NCBI RefSeq assembly: GCF_902459645.1
Contig: NZ_CABPSK010000003.1
Span: 682,001 to 746,000, forward strand
Source of the DNA: Pandoraea pneumonica
Lineage (GTDB): Bacteria; Pseudomonadota; Gammaproteobacteria; Burkholderiales; Burkholderiaceae
Reading direction: 5' to 3'
Length of the DNA: 64,000 nt
The stretch's first letter is position 1; each line of letters begins with the position of its first letter. Position numbers and translations under genes: made by a program. Positions 1-8,994 of the stretch are shown here, one piece after another. Below the pieces are notes generated by a model. The model did not search any database. It was not told the DNA's origin and worked only from the letters and a program-made list of their open reading frames with translations.

Positions 1-1
1 C

Positions 2-238
2 ACGCTGGAAACGGGTCGCCCGATGCTGCGCGCGACCAACACCGGCACCACGGCCATCATCGATGCTCACGGCCGCGTGCAAGGCCGCCTGCCCGCGATG
101 ACCACCGGCGCGCTTACTGGCACGGTGCAGCCCTATACGGGCCTCACGCCTTATGTGCGCTTCGGCAATGTGCCCGCACTGGTGCTCGCGCTCGTCGCGC
201 TCGGCCTCGGCCTGATCGTGGGACGGCGCGCTCGCTGA
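2..238 (+). CDS. lnt: Apolipoprotein N-acyltransferase, C-terminal fragment
   Basis: This is the 3' end of a gene that begins before the window; the reading frame is open from base 2. The roughly 78 visible residues hold the end of a nitrilase-like periplasmic domain (RATNTGTTAIID, then GRVQGRLP) and one hydrophobic segment (VPALVLALVALGLGLIVG) followed by a basic end. This matches the C-terminus of Lnt, the inner-membrane enzyme that adds the third acyl chain to bacterial lipoproteins. Lnt lying just upstream of glyQ is, from memory, a common Burkholderiales order. The catalytic residues lie outside the window, so the call rests on the tail and the context. Confidence 0.8.
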   Translation, partial: TLETGRPMLRATNTGTTAIIDAHGRVQGRLPAMTTGALTGTVQPYTGLTPYVRFGNVPALVLALVALGLGLIVGRRAR

Positions 239-344
239 GTGTGACGGGTGAAGGCAGCGAGTGAATGCGGCGGGTCTGGCAACACGGCCCGCCTCGGATT
301 CACCCGATTGGTCGGCCAACGCCCCGCTCGGGCCGGATTCCCGC

Positions 345-350
345 TAAAAT
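345..350 (+). promoter_or_regulatory. Possible -10 box of the glyQS transcript
   Basis: TAAAAT matches the sigma-70 -10 consensus at five of six positions. No convincing -35 box lies 16 to 18 bases upstream. If used, transcription would begin near base 357, so the RNA would start directly with the large hairpin at 359-425. Confidence 0.35.
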
Positions 351-358
351 TCAAGGTT

Positions 359-448
359 TTGGGGCCTGTTCACCCTGGTTTTCGACGGGCATTCTCTGCC
401 CGAGATCAGGAGGAACAGGCCCCAGTTCGTCGGCCGCGCTCGCGGCCG
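359..448 (+). other. Highly structured RNA leader upstream of glyQ
   Basis: A perfect 11-bp inverted repeat (361-371 with 413-423) can be extended by a U-A and a U-G pair. Inside it, CCTGGT at 374-379 pairs with ATCAGG at 405-410 with one G-U, and CGGGCA (386-391) pairs with TGCCCG (397-402) around a five-base loop. The result is a single long hairpin. A second hairpin follows at 431-448, CGGCCGC and GCGGCCG around GCTC. A consensus AGGAGG (408-413) is partly buried in the first stem, yet no start codon follows at a usable distance. No T-run follows, so it is not an ordinary terminator. Confidence 0.5.
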
Positions 449-504
449 GGCCGATGGACTGCGCAAAATCCGCATATTTCCCTGTTCGTCCGCGCGAATT
501 CATC

Positions 505-1443
505 ATGCTTACCTTTCAACAAGTCATCCTGACGTTGCAGGATTACTGGGACAAGCAAGGCTGTGCACTGCTCCAGCCTTACGACATGGAGGTCGGCGCC
601 GGTACCTCGCACACCGCCACGTTCCTGCGCGCGATCGGCCCGGAGCCGTGGCGCGCCGCCTACGTGCAGCCGTCGCGCCGTCCGAAGGATGGCCGTTACG
701 GCGAGAACCCGAACCGCATGCAGCACTACTACCAGTACCAGGTGGTGCTCAAGCCGGCGCCGGAGAACATTCTCGACCTGTACCTCGGTTCGCTGCGCGC
801 GCTCGGTCTCGATTTGACCGAAAACGACGTGCGCTTCGTCGAAGACGACTGGGAAAACCCCACGCTCGGCGCCTGGGGTCTGGGCTGGGAAGTTTGGCTC
901 AATGGCATGGAAGTCACGCAGTTCACTTACTTCCAGCAAGTGGGTGGCCTCGATTGCAAGCCGGTGCTCGGCGAAATCACGTACGGTATCGAGCGTCTCG
1001 CAATGTATCTGCAACAGGTCGAGAACGTGTACGACCTCGTGTGGACGGAGTGGGAAGAGCAAACGGCAGACGGCCCGGTGACGCGCCGCCTCACGTACGG
1101 CGACGTGTTCCATCAGAACGAAGTCGAGCAGTCGACGTACAACTTCGAGCATTCGAACCAACCGATGCTGTTCAGCTTCTTCGATAACTACGAAAGCGAA
1201 GCCAAGCGTCTGATCGAAGCCGAACTGGCGCTGCCGGCCTACGAAATGATTTTGAAGGCGGCACACACCTTCAACCTGCTCGACGCACGTGGCGCGATCT
1301 CGGTGACCGAACGTGCGGCGTACATTGGCCGTATCCGGGCGCTCTCGCGTCTGATCGCACAGGCCTACTACGCTTCGCGCGAAAAGCTCGGCTTCCCGAT
1401 GCTGAACGCCCCCGCCGCCCAAACCCGAACGCAAGCCGCATGA
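505..1443 (+). CDS. glyQ: Glycyl-tRNA synthetase alpha subunit
   Basis: The catalytic alpha chain of the bacterial alpha2beta2 glycyl-tRNA synthetase charges tRNA-Gly with glycine in the cytoplasm. The 312-residue product matches the usual length of about 300. Class II core elements are visible: the block near residues 46-71 ending GRYGENPNR, the [19 protein letters not shown] stretch, and [15 protein letters not shown] with its conserved Arg. The reading frame is open far upstream, but homology begins at [15 protein letters not shown], so I place the start at 505. No good Shine-Dalgarno site precedes it. It overlaps glyS by four bases (ATGA), which implies translational coupling. Confidence 0.97.
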   Translation: MLTFQQVILTLQDYWDKQGCALLQPYDMEVGAGTSHTATFLRAIGPEPWRAAYVQPSRRPKDGRYGENPNRMQHYYQYQVVLKPAPENILDLYLGSLRALGLDLTENDVRFVEDDWENPTLGAWGLGWEVWLNGMEVTQFTYFQQVGGLDCKPVLGEITYGIERLAMYLQQVENVYDLVWTEWEEQTADGPVTRRLTYGDVFHQNEVEQSTYNFEHSNQPMLFSFFDNYESEAKRLIEAELALPAYEMILKAAHTFNLLDARGAISVTERAAYIGRIRALSRLIAQAYYASREKLGFPMLNAPAAQTRTQAA

Positions 1444-3551
1444 TGAGCACCGCACAACGTACCCTGCTGGTCGAACTGCTGACCGAAGAACTGCCGCCGA
1501 AGGCGCTGGCACGTCTGGGCGACGCCTTTGCCGAGGGCATCGCCAACGGCCTGCGCGCACGCGGTCTCACGACCGACGCGAGCGTCGTCAAACCCTACGC
1601 CACGCCGCGCCGTCTGGCGGTCGCGATCACCCACGTGCTCGAACGTGCGCCGGATGCGACCATCCGCGCCAAAGTGCTGCCGGTGTCCGTCGCCCTCGAC
1701 GCCAACGGCAACCCGACCCCGCCGCTCGCCAAGAAGCTCGCCGCGATGGGCTTCGCCGACCTGCCGGTCGCCAGCCTCGAACGCGCCATGGACGGCAAGG
1801 CCGAAGCCTTCTTCCACACGTACACCGCTGCCGGTGCGCAACTGGCCGACGCGCTGCAAGCCGCGCTCGACGAAACGCTCGGCAAGCTGCCCATCCCGAA
1901 GGTCATGAGCTACCAGCGCCCCGATGGCGAAACGGTGCAGTTCGTGCGTCCGGTGCATGGTCTGATTGCGCTGCATGGCGATACGCTCGTGCCCGCCACG
2001 GCCATTGGCCTGTCGTCGGGTAACAAGACCTTGGGTCACCGCTTCCTGTCGAACGGCGAAGTCGTGATCGCCAACGCTGACGAATACGCCGCCACGCTGC
2101 TCGACGAAGGCCGCGTGTACGCAAGCTACTCGGCGCGTCGCGACGCGATTCGCGAACAGCTGCTCGCCGCAGCCGGAAACGACCACGTGGTGATGCCCGA
2201 CGCGCTGCTCGACGAAGTCACCGCACTGGTGGAATGGCCGGCCGTGTACGCCTGCCACTTCGAAAAGGAATTCCTGACGGTGCCGCAGGAGTGCCTGATT
2301 CTGACGATGCAGACGAATCAGAAGTACTTCGCGCTCACCGACAAGCCGCTGGCCGACGGCGGCCGTCTGACGAACCGCTTCCTCATCGTCTCGAACATCG
2401 CCACCGACAAGCCGGAACAGATCGTCACGGGCAACGAGCGCGTCGTGCGTCCGCGTTTGGCCGATGCGAAGTTCTTCTTCGAGCAAGACAAGAAGAAGCC
2501 GCTGGCCGATCGCGTGCCGCTGCTGGCCAACGTCGTTTATCACAACAAGCTGGGCTCGCAGTTGGAGCGCACGCAGCGCTTGGCCGCGCTCGCCGGTGCG
2601 ATTGCGAAGATGACGGGTTCCGACGTGGCACTGGCCGAGCGCGGCGCGCTGCTCGCCAAGGCCGACTTGCTGACCGACATGGTCGGCGAATTCCCGGAAC
2701 TGCAAGGCACGATGGGCACGTACTACGCCCGCCACGACGGCGAGCCGCAAGACGTCGCCCTCGCCTGCTCGGAACACTATCAGCCGCGCTTCGCTGGCGA
2801 TGCGCTGCCCGTCACGCCGACCGGCACCGCCGTAGCGCTGGCCGACAAGCTCGAAACGCTCGTGGGCATCTGGGGCATCGGCCTGCAACCGACGGGGGAA
2901 AAAGACCCGTTCGCGCTGCGCCGTCATGCCCTCGGTATCGTGCGTATGCTCATCGAGAAGCGTCTGCCGGTGATGCTGCCCGACCTGCTGCGCACGGCCT
3001 ACGAAGGCTTCACGACCGGTGTGGCCGATGGCGCTTACCTGAACGACGTCTACCTGTTCGTGCTCGACCGCCTGCGCGGCTATCTGCGCGAGCGTGGTTT
3101 TGCCGCCAACGAAATCGAAGCCGTGCTGGCGGATCAGCCCAAGTATCTGGGCGATCTGATCGAGCGTCTGGAAGCCGTGCGTGCGTTCTCGGCGCTGCCG
3201 CAGGCCGAAGCACTGGCCGCAGCCAACAAGCGCATTGGCAATATCCTGAAGAAGACCGCGCCGCCCGCCGACGGTATCGTGCAGCCGTCGCTGCTGATGG
3301 AACCGGCCGAAAAGGCACTCGCCGCCGCGCTCGATAAGGTCACGCCGCTCGTGCAGACTAGCTTCGAAGCTCGCCAGTACGAACAGGCCCTCACGGCGCT
3401 GGCGCAATTGCGCGATGCGGTCGATGCGTTCTTCAACGACGTGATGGTGATGGCCGACGACGAGGCGCTGCGTAACAACCGCCTGGCGTTGCTCACGCAC
3501 CTGCACGTGCAGATGAACCGTGTGGCCGATCTCTCGAAGCTCGCCGCCTAA
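1440..3551 (+). CDS. glyS: Glycyl-tRNA synthetase beta subunit
   Basis: The beta chain supplies tRNA recognition to the glycyl-tRNA synthetase. At 703 residues it has the family's normal size. The N-terminus [15 protein letters not shown] and the [24 protein letters not shown] region are typical GlyS blocks. The C-terminus ([19 protein letters not shown]) is the DALR-type anticodon-binding domain. Two adjacent ATG codons (1440 and 1443) are possible starts; the first overlaps the glyQ stop. It belongs to an apparent glyQ-glyS-gmhB-plsC operon. Confidence 0.97.
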   Translation: MMSTAQRTLLVELLTEELPPKALARLGDAFAEGIANGLRARGLTTDASVVKPYATPRRLAVAITHVLERAPDATIRAKVLPVSVALDANGNPTPPLAKKLAAMGFADLPVASLERAMDGKAEAFFHTYTAAGAQLADALQAALDETLGKLPIPKVMSYQRPDGETVQFVRPVHGLIALHGDTLVPATAIGLSSGNKTLGHRFLSNGEVVIANADEYAATLLDEGRVYASYSARRDAIREQLLAAAGNDHVVMPDALLDEVTALVEWPAVYACHFEKEFLTVPQECLILTMQTNQKYFALTDKPLADGGRLTNRFLIVSNIATDKPEQIVTGNERVVRPRLADAKFFFEQDKKKPLADRVPLLANVVYHNKLGSQLERTQRLAALAGAIAKMTGSDVALAERGALLAKADLLTDMVGEFPELQGTMGTYYARHDGEPQDVALACSEHYQPRFAGDALPVTPTGTAVALADKLETLVGIWGIGLQPTGEKDPFALRRHALGIVRMLIEKRLPVMLPDLLRTAYEGFTTGVADGAYLNDVYLFVLDRLRGYLRERGFAANEIEAVLADQPKYLGDLIERLEAVRAFSALPQAEALAAANKRIGNILKKTAPPADGIVQPSLLMEPAEKALAAALDKVTPLVQTSFEARQYEQALTALAQLRDAVDAFFNDVMVMADDEALRNNRLALLTHLHVQMNRVADLSKLAA

Positions 3552-3574
3552 CCTGTTGCTACTCGCCGCCCGCC

Positions 3575-4168
3575 ATGGATTCGCGTAAAGACCGTACCCC
3601 CGGACCTGCCGCTCGCAAGCTGGTGATTCTCGACCGAGACGGCGTGATCAACGTCGACTCGGACCAGTTCATCAAGTCGACCGACGAGTGGGTGCCGTTG
3701 CCCGGCAGTCTCGAAGCCATCGGGCGGTTGAATCAGGCCGGCTATCGCGTGGTCGTGGCCACCAACCAGTCGGGCGTCGGCCGTGGTCTGTTCGACATGG
3801 CGACGCTGGGTGCCATGCACGCGAAGATGTCGAAGCTGGCGGCCGCGGTCGGTGGGCGTATCGATGCGGTGTTTTTCTGTCCGCACACGTCGGCCGAGGG
3901 TTGCGATTGTCGTAAGCCGAAGCCCGGTCTGTTTCAGGAAATCGCACGGCGCTACGAAGTCGACCTGACGGGCGTGCCCGCCGTGGGCGATTCGCTGCGC
4001 GACTTGCAAGCCGCAGCGGCCGTGGGTGCGCACCCGCACCTGGTGCTCACCGGCAAGGGCAAGAAAACACTGGCCGCCGGTAATTTGCCGGAAGGCACCC
4101 GCGTGCACGACAGCCTTCAGGCGTTCGTGCACGACATGCTCGCCGAAGAGGACGCCAAGAGTGCCTGA
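3575..4168 (+). CDS. gmhB: D-glycero-beta-D-manno-heptose 1,7-bisphosphate 7-phosphatase
   Basis: This HAD-superfamily phosphatase removes the C7 phosphate from heptose 1,7-bisphosphate on the way to ADP-heptose, the precursor of the LPS inner core. Motif I is LDRDGVIN with nucleophile D20 and D22; motif II is the ATNQSG block; the last acidic motif is VGDSLRD. The zinc-binding loop typical of GmhB is present as CPH...GCDCRKP. The 197 residues fit the family. It starts 24 bases after glyS and precedes plsC, another envelope gene, suggesting cotranscription. Confidence 0.93.
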   Translation: MDSRKDRTPGPAARKLVILDRDGVINVDSDQFIKSTDEWVPLPGSLEAIGRLNQAGYRVVVATNQSGVGRGLFDMATLGAMHAKMSKLAAAVGGRIDAVFFCPHTSAEGCDCRKPKPGLFQEIARRYEVDLTGVPAVGDSLRDLQAAAAVGAHPHLVLTGKGKKTLAAGNLPEGTRVHDSLQAFVHDMLAEEDAKSA

Positions 4169-4249
4169 GCGGCCTGAAGTCATTCAGATGCCCATTCAGA
4201 CGCCCAAGACACTCCCCGCCCCCGGCCCACTCATTCAAGCGCCAACCTG

Positions 4250-5014
4250 ATGCAGCGACTTCGTTCGATTCTCTTTTTCCTCTTCCTGATTGTCTGGACG
4301 ATTCCGTACGCGCTCGCGTGCATCGTGACGTTCCCGATTCTCTCGCGCGTCAAACGTTATTGGTTTGCGGTGGGCTGGTGCCGCACGGTCATTTGGGTGG
4401 CAGACAAGCTGTGTGCCATTCGCTACCGCATCGTCGGCTGGGAGAATCTCCCGGACACGCCCGCCATCGTGCTCTCGAAGCACCAGTCGGCGTGGGAAAC
4501 CGTGGCGCTGCCTGCGCTCATGCCGCGTCCGCTGTGCTTCGTGTTCAAGCGCGAATTGCTCTATGTGCCGTTCTTCGGCTGGGCGCTCGGCCTGCTGAGC
4601 ATGATTCACATCAACCGCAGCAAGGGCACCGATGCGTTCCAGTCGGTGGTGGCGCAGGGTCGTGAGCGTCTGGCCGAAGGGTCGTGGATCATCATGTTCC
4701 CGGAAGGCACGCGTACGAAAACCGGCTCGCGCAACAAATACAAGTCGGGCGGTGCGCGTCTGGCGGCAACGACGGGCGCGCCCGTGGTGCCTATTGCGCA
4801 CAACGCCGGGCGCGTGTGGCCGCGCAATTCGTTTATGAAGTATCCGGGGGAAGTCATCGTGTCGATCGGCCCGGTGATTCAAACGGAGGGCCGCACTGCC
4901 GAGGCCGTCAATGCTGATGTGGCCGAATGGATCGAACGTGAGATGATTCGTATCGATCCGGCCGCGTACACGTCAGCCCCGAAAGCCACGCCGGAAGCCT
5001 CCCCAAGGATCTGA
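4250..5014 (+). CDS. plsC: 1-acyl-sn-glycerol-3-phosphate acyltransferase
   Basis: This membrane-associated enzyme acylates lysophosphatidic acid to phosphatidic acid, the second step of phospholipid synthesis. An N-terminal hydrophobic segment (residues about 7-30) precedes the acyltransferase domain. The catalytic block reads KHQSAWET, with H78 and Glu83 at the position usually held by Asp in the HX4D motif. The phosphate-binding FPEGTRT block follows near residue 150. At 254 residues the size is normal. The Glu variant is, as far as I recall, common among betaproteobacterial relatives, so I do not read it as loss of function. Confidence 0.92.
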   Translation: MQRLRSILFFLFLIVWTIPYALACIVTFPILSRVKRYWFAVGWCRTVIWVADKLCAIRYRIVGWENLPDTPAIVLSKHQSAWETVALPALMPRPLCFVFKRELLYVPFFGWALGLLSMIHINRSKGTDAFQSVVAQGRERLAEGSWIIMFPEGTRTKTGSRNKYKSGGARLAATTGAPVVPIAHNAGRVWPRNSFMKYPGEVIVSIGPVIQTEGRTAEAVNADVAEWIEREMIRIDPAAYTSAPKATPEASPRI

Positions 5015-5034
5015 GCGCACTACGAGACTGTCTC

Positions 5035-6024
5035 ATGCCGAACGACCGACCCGCGACCCGCAATGCCAGTAGTACCCGCGATCGCCACGCCCGGCATGAG
5101 ATGCTCGTTCCCCAAATGGAACTCGATTTATTCGGCAGCCCGGCCGCCGAAGCCAACGGCGTCGCAACCGACGCACCGGCCGCCGCCAGCTTGAACGCCC
5201 CGCCGCAAAATCCGGGCGTCACCACCAACCCGACCAACCCCGCTCCCCCAGCTACCTCCGATCTGTCCGATGCCCCGGTCACGCCACGTCGCGCGCCGGC
5301 GGCTGGCGAGCGGGTGATCATGCTCGACGGTCATGCGCTCTACTACCGCTTCAAGCGCTCGTCACGCCGCACGATCGGCTTCATCATCGACGAATCGGGT
5401 CTTGCGGTCACCGCACCGCGCTGGGTGACGATCGCTGACGTCGAAGCGGCTGTCGTCGAAAAGAAACGCTGGATTTTCAACAAGATCGCTGAGTTTCGCG
5501 AACGCTCGGCCCGGCGCGTGATTCCGCGCGTGAACTGGGTCGATGGCGCGACGCTGCCGTATCTCGGACACACACTGACCGTGCGTCTGGGCGGACGTCC
5601 CGGCGCGCAGCAATACGACATCCACACGCATACGCTCTGGCTCGATTTGCCGCCGCAGGCCGCGCCTGAGCAGATGCGCGACCGCGTGCAGGGTTGGTTG
5701 CAGCAGGAAGCCCGCAAGCTCTTCACGTCCCGGCTCGATGTCTACGGCGAGCGTCTGGGCGTGCGCTACTCAGCACTCGGTTTGTCCTCCGCCACAACGC
5801 GGTGGGGCAGTTGCAGCGCCGATGGCCGCATTCGCCTGAACTGGCGGCTGATCCACTTCCCGCTGGGCGTCATCGACTACGTGGTCGCGCACGAATTGGC
5901 GCATTTGAAGGAAATGAACCACGGGCCGCGCTTCTGGCAAGCCGTCGCGTCGATTTTTCCGGAATTTGAATCTGCGCGCGATACGCTCAAGTCGCATGCG
6001 CCGGAGTGGCTGCCGGAGTTCTGA
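5035..6024 (+). CDS. M48-like zinc metallopeptidase, YgjP/SprT-type (DUF45)
   Basis: The C-terminal half carries the YgjP-like metallopeptidase domain. Zinc ligands are H286-E287-x-x-H290 in HELAHLKEMNHGPRFW, with a third His in NHG, preceded by the TRWGSCS block diagnostic of the family. The first 90 or so residues are low in complexity, rich in Pro, Ala and Thr, and probably disordered; they make the protein longer than the roughly 230-residue core. The physiological substrate is not established. It starts 20 bases after plsC, so it is probably in the same operon. Confidence 0.85.
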   Translation: MPNDRPATRNASSTRDRHARHEMLVPQMELDLFGSPAAEANGVATDAPAAASLNAPPQNPGVTTNPTNPAPPATSDLSDAPVTPRRAPAAGERVIMLDGHALYYRFKRSSRRTIGFIIDESGLAVTAPRWVTIADVEAAVVEKKRWIFNKIAEFRERSARRVIPRVNWVDGATLPYLGHTLTVRLGGRPGAQQYDIHTHTLWLDLPPQAAPEQMRDRVQGWLQQEARKLFTSRLDVYGERLGVRYSALGLSSATTRWGSCSADGRIRLNWRLIHFPLGVIDYVVAHELAHLKEMNHGPRFWQAVASIFPEFESARDTLKSHAPEWLPEF

Positions 6025-6123
6025 CCCGGTTAGTGAAATTACTCAACGCTGCATGAACTCGGCTCATTTTGGCTGACGCGGGTACAATTGACGCTTCGTT
6101 TGTCCCCACACAGTCAAAACACC

Positions 6124-6525
6124 ATGCGAATGCTCCACACCATGCTGCGCGTCGGCGACTTGCAGCGCTCGATCGACTTCTACACCCGTGTGCTCGGCAT
6201 GCAACTGCTGCGCCAGAGCGAAAACGCCGAGTACAAGTACACGCTGGCTTTTGTGGGCTACGGCCCCGAGTCGGAGAACACCGTGCTTGAGTTGACCTAC
6301 AACTGGGGCGTGGAAAAGTACGAAATGGGCACGGCGTTCGGCCATCTGGCCGTCGAAGTCGACGATGCCTACAAAGCTTGCGATACGATCCGCGCCGCTG
6401 GCGGCAAGATTTCGCGCGAAGCTGGCCCGGTCAAGGGCGGCACCACGGTCATCGCCTTCGTGGAAGATCCCGACGGCTACAAGATCGAACTGATTCAGAA
6501 GCACTCGGCCAAGGGCGGCCTGTAA
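6124..6525 (+). CDS. gloA: Lactoylglutathione lyase (glyoxalase I)
   Basis: Converts the methylglyoxal-glutathione hemithioacetal into S-lactoylglutathione for detoxification. The 133-residue product has the size of the Ni-dependent bacterial enzyme. Metal ligands are recognisable: H5 in [10 protein letters not shown], a Glu in VLELTYNWG, a His in FGHLAVEV, and a C-terminal Glu in [13 protein letters not shown]. The frame is open from 6088, but homology starts at the ATG at 6124. A TACAAT -10-like box lies just upstream. The gene converges with the rubredoxin gene. Confidence 0.95.
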   Translation: MRMLHTMLRVGDLQRSIDFYTRVLGMQLLRQSENAEYKYTLAFVGYGPESENTVLELTYNWGVEKYEMGTAFGHLAVEVDDAYKACDTIRAAGGKISREAGPVKGGTTVIAFVEDPDGYKIELIQKHSAKGGL

Positions 6526-6550
6526 GTCGACGAGCTTGATGCGTTGATAC

Positions 6551-6581
6551 GGCGGCGGCCTGCTTCGGCAGCGCCGCCGCC
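6551..6581. terminator. Strong hairpin between convergent gloA and rubredoxin genes
   Basis: GGCGGCGG (6551-6558) pairs with CCGCCGCC (6574-6581). The inner stem CTGC/GCAG closes on a TTCG tetraloop at 6564-6567. It sits between two convergent genes and probably limits read-through. No T-tract follows on either strand, so intrinsic termination is uncertain. Confidence 0.45.
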
Positions 6582-6587
6582 AAAACG

Positions 6588-7034
6588 TCAGAACTGCACC
6601 ATCGCGAAATCTTCCTTGCCCACGTCGCACAGCGGGCAGCGCCAGTCTTCCGGCACGTCTTCCCACCGCGTTCCCGGCGCAATGCCGTCTTCGGGATAGC
6701 CGGTCGCTTCGTCGTAAATCCAACCGCAGATCACACAGACCCACTGGCGGAATTCCGTTGCCGTGGCGGGCGTTGTCTCGTCTTCAGCAACAGCGTCGAC
6801 GTCATTCGCGCCACGCGTGGCCTTCCCCGGCACAGCCGGATCAAGCAGCGTGAACATCAGCGGCTGATCGGTCCCCATCGCTTCGTGTTCAGTGCGCGCG
6901 AGATGCGTTTGCAAGGCGGCGAGCAGCGCCTGCGCTTCGTCGCGCGTGAGATCGATCCAAAACGGATCGCCTGCCCCATCGTTGAGTCGCGACGGGGAAA
7001 ACTGGAGTTCGACGGCAGAGCCTTTCTTGTACAT
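6588..7034 (-). CDS. Rubredoxin with an N-terminal extension
   Basis: The last 50 residues are a complete rubredoxin: iron ligands C100-x-x-C103 (CVICGW) and C133-x-x-C136 (CPLC), with the usual YDEATGYPEDGIAPGTRWEDVPEDW core. It should act as a one-electron carrier. The first 95 residues are not rubredoxin. They contain a WIDLTRDEAQALLAALQTHL helix-like segment and an acidic Ala/Thr-rich linker. The frame is open up to 7181, but the ATG at 7034 gives the most plausible start; no strong Shine-Dalgarno site decides it. The redox partner is unknown. Confidence 0.75.
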   Translation of the reverse strand: MYKKGSAVELQFSPSRLNDGAGDPFWIDLTRDEAQALLAALQTHLARTEHEAMGTDQPLMFTLLDPAVPGKATRGANDVDAVAEDETTPATATEFRQWVCVICGWIYDEATGYPEDGIAPGTRWEDVPEDWRCPLCDVGKEDFAMVQF

Positions 7035-7285
7035 GGGGGAATACAGCGGTGATGAGGCGGTGATGACGCAGCGCTTGACGGACGATGGACGGCAATGGAG
7101 AGCAATAGCACCCGAGGGACGCATTTTAGCCGCGCGACTGTCCCCGATAAACCCTGCTAACGGGGAAACATTGTGCCGCATAGGTCAACAATGATTACCC
7201 CTACGGCGCGCACCAAAATGATGCCTGCCCGATACGGATCGTGGACAATGAGCGCCAACGTCCGCGCCATCCTCTGAGTTAGCCA

Positions 7286-8176
7286 ATGAACACCGCCCCT
7301 CGTCCGATCGATGCCACCGCGCTCGCCATCATGGTGGGCCTATGCGCCATCTGGGGCGGCCAGCAGGTCGCAGTGAAGCTCGCCGTGCCCGTGGTCCCGG
7401 CCGTGCTGCAAGCGGGCCTGCGCTCGGTGATTGCGACGCTGCTGGTGGGCGGGTGGATGTTGTGGCGGCGTCAGCGCCTCATCACCGGCGAGGGCACGCT
7501 GCCCGCCGGTATTCTCGCGGGCGTGCTGTTTTCGCTGGAATTTCTCTGCATCTTCGTCGGACTCACGCACACCACGGCATCGCGTATGGCGGTGTTTCTG
7601 TATTCCGCCCCCTGCTTCACCGCGATCGGCCTGCATTGGACGGTGCCTAGCGAACGGTTGCGCACCGGCCAATGGCTCGGCATGGCGCTCGCGTTTTGCG
7701 GCATCGTGGTGGCGTTCTCCGACGGCGGCAGCACCAGCCTCGCGACCACCTGGCCGGGCGACTTGCTTGGCATTCTGGCCGGGGTGTTCTGGGGAATGAC
7801 GACGGTGGTCGTGCGCGCGTCGAAGCTGGCAACGGCCGCGCCCGCGAAGACGCTGCTGTATCAGTTGTCCGTCTCGGCGGTGCTGTTGTGCGTGCTGGCG
7901 CTGGCGACCGGCAACGTGCATATCGGCGAGGTCACCACGACCACGTGGATCAGTCTCATCTACCAATCCATCGGCGTGGCGTTTGCGAGCTATCTCATCT
8001 GGTTCTGGATGCTCACACGCTACAGCGCCGCCCGGCTCGCCTCGTTCTCGTTCCTGAGCCCGCTCTTCGGCGTGACGTTCGGCGTGTTGATTCTCGGAGA
8101 ATCGGTGGGCTGGCGCTTTGCAGGCGCCGTAGCCCTGGTGTTTGCGGGGATCAGCCTCGTGAACCGGCGCCGCTGA
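7286..8176 (+). CDS. DMT-superfamily (EamA) permease
   Basis: A 296-residue inner-membrane protein with about ten hydrophobic segments arranged as two EamA repeats. The first repeat holds [14 protein letters not shown] and the second begins near [23 protein letters not shown]. It ends [11 protein letters not shown], with a typical basic cytoplasmic tail. Such proteins export amino acids, metabolites or drugs, and the substrate cannot be read from sequence. Its 3' end overlaps the convergent rsmA gene by 26 bases. Confidence 0.85.
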   Translation: MNTAPRPIDATALAIMVGLCAIWGGQQVAVKLAVPVVPAVLQAGLRSVIATLLVGGWMLWRRQRLITGEGTLPAGILAGVLFSLEFLCIFVGLTHTTASRMAVFLYSAPCFTAIGLHWTVPSERLRTGQWLGMALAFCGIVVAFSDGGSTSLATTWPGDLLGILAGVFWGMTTVVVRASKLATAAPAKTLLYQLSVSAVLLCVLALATGNVHIGEVTTTTWISLIYQSIGVAFASYLIWFWMLTRYSAARLASFSFLSPLFGVTFGVLILGESVGWRFAGAVALVFAGISLVNRRR

Positions 8177-8984
8177 TCGCACGCGCGAGCGACACGTACT
8201 CGTCGACCGAGACATCTTCCGCGCGGCGCGTCAGATCGAAACCGAGCGCATCGAAGTCGACACGGTCGCGATAGCTGTGCAGCGTATTGCGCAACATCTT
8301 GCGGCGCTGCGAGAACGCCTGCGCGACCACGGCTTCGAACACATCTAAATTCACTTCGGGCAAATCGGCCAGCGCGCGCGGAATCATCCGCACAATGGCC
8401 GAATCGACCTTCGGCGGCGGATTGAACGCCTCGGGCGGCACGTCGAGCACCTTATCCATCCAGTAACGGTATTGCAGCATGACCGAGAGGCGGCTGTAGT
8501 TGCTCGACCCGGCCGGCGCGACCATGCGCTCCACCACTTCGTTTTGCAACATGAAGTGCTGGTCGCGTACGAGTGCGGCAAAGCGCATCAGATGGAAAAG
8601 CAGCGGGCTCGAAATGTTGTACGGCAGGTTGCCGACGATGCGCAACGGCGTCTCGTCGCGACGATCTTCCGGCACCAGCGAGCCGAAATCGAAGTCGAGC
8701 GCGTCGCCTGCGTGCACCGTCACACGATCGCCGAACTTGCGCGTCAGGCGCGCGACGAGATCGCGGTCGAGTTCCACGACATGCAGATGGGCGAGCCACT
8801 CGGTGAGCGGCGTCGTCAGCGCGCCAAGGCCCGGCCCGATTTCGACCATCAGGTCATCGGTGCGCGGCGAAATGGCGCCCACGATCGCATCGATCACGCC
8901 CATATCGACGAGAAAGTTTTGACCAAAACGTTTGCGCGCCACGTGGCCCTGTTGGACGCCCGTGCGCTTCGATGCGCTGCTCAT
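8151..8984 (-). CDS. rsmA: 16S rRNA (adenine1518-N6/adenine1519-N6)-dimethyltransferase
   Basis: Dimethylates two adjacent adenosines in the 3' terminal helix of 16S rRNA during 30S maturation. The SAM-binding motif VEIGPGLG (47-54) and the catalytic NLPY motif (119-122) are intact, and the N-terminus [11 protein letters not shown] is diagnostic. The start is the ATG at 8984, where homology begins; upstream in-frame codons encode unrelated sequence. The 277-residue product is normal. It is the last gene of lptD-surA-pdxA-rsmA, ten bases after pdxA. Confidence 0.96.
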   Translation of the reverse strand: MSSASKRTGVQQGHVARKRFGQNFLVDMGVIDAIVGAISPRTDDLMVEIGPGLGALTTPLTEWLAHLHVVELDRDLVARLTRKFGDRVTVHAGDALDFDFGSLVPEDRRDETPLRIVGNLPYNISSPLLFHLMRFAALVRDQHFMLQNEVVERMVAPAGSSNYSRLSVMLQYRYWMDKVLDVPPEAFNPPPKVDSAIVRMIPRALADLPEVNLDVFEAVVAQAFSQRRKMLRNTLHSYRDRVDFDALGFDLTRRAEDVSVDEYVSLARAISGAGSRG

Positions 8985-8994
8985 GTGAAATTCC

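Noticed and set aside
359-425. SRP RNA (4.5S) or 6S RNA gene upstream of glyQ
   Set aside because: The hairpin shares a few bases with the SRP domain IV region, but the GGAAGGAAGCAG core and GGAA tetraloop are missing, and it is far shorter than 6S RNA.
359-448. T-box riboswitch controlling glyQS
   Set aside because: No T-box consensus sequence, no terminator/antiterminator pair and no recognisable specifier loop; T-boxes are also essentially absent from betaproteobacteria.
406-1560. Long minus-strand open frames opposite glyQ, glyS, lptD, tkt, maeB, leuS and the RNB gene
   Set aside because: They are antisense shadows produced by high third-position GC in the real genes; their translations are rich in Arg, His and Gln and match no family.
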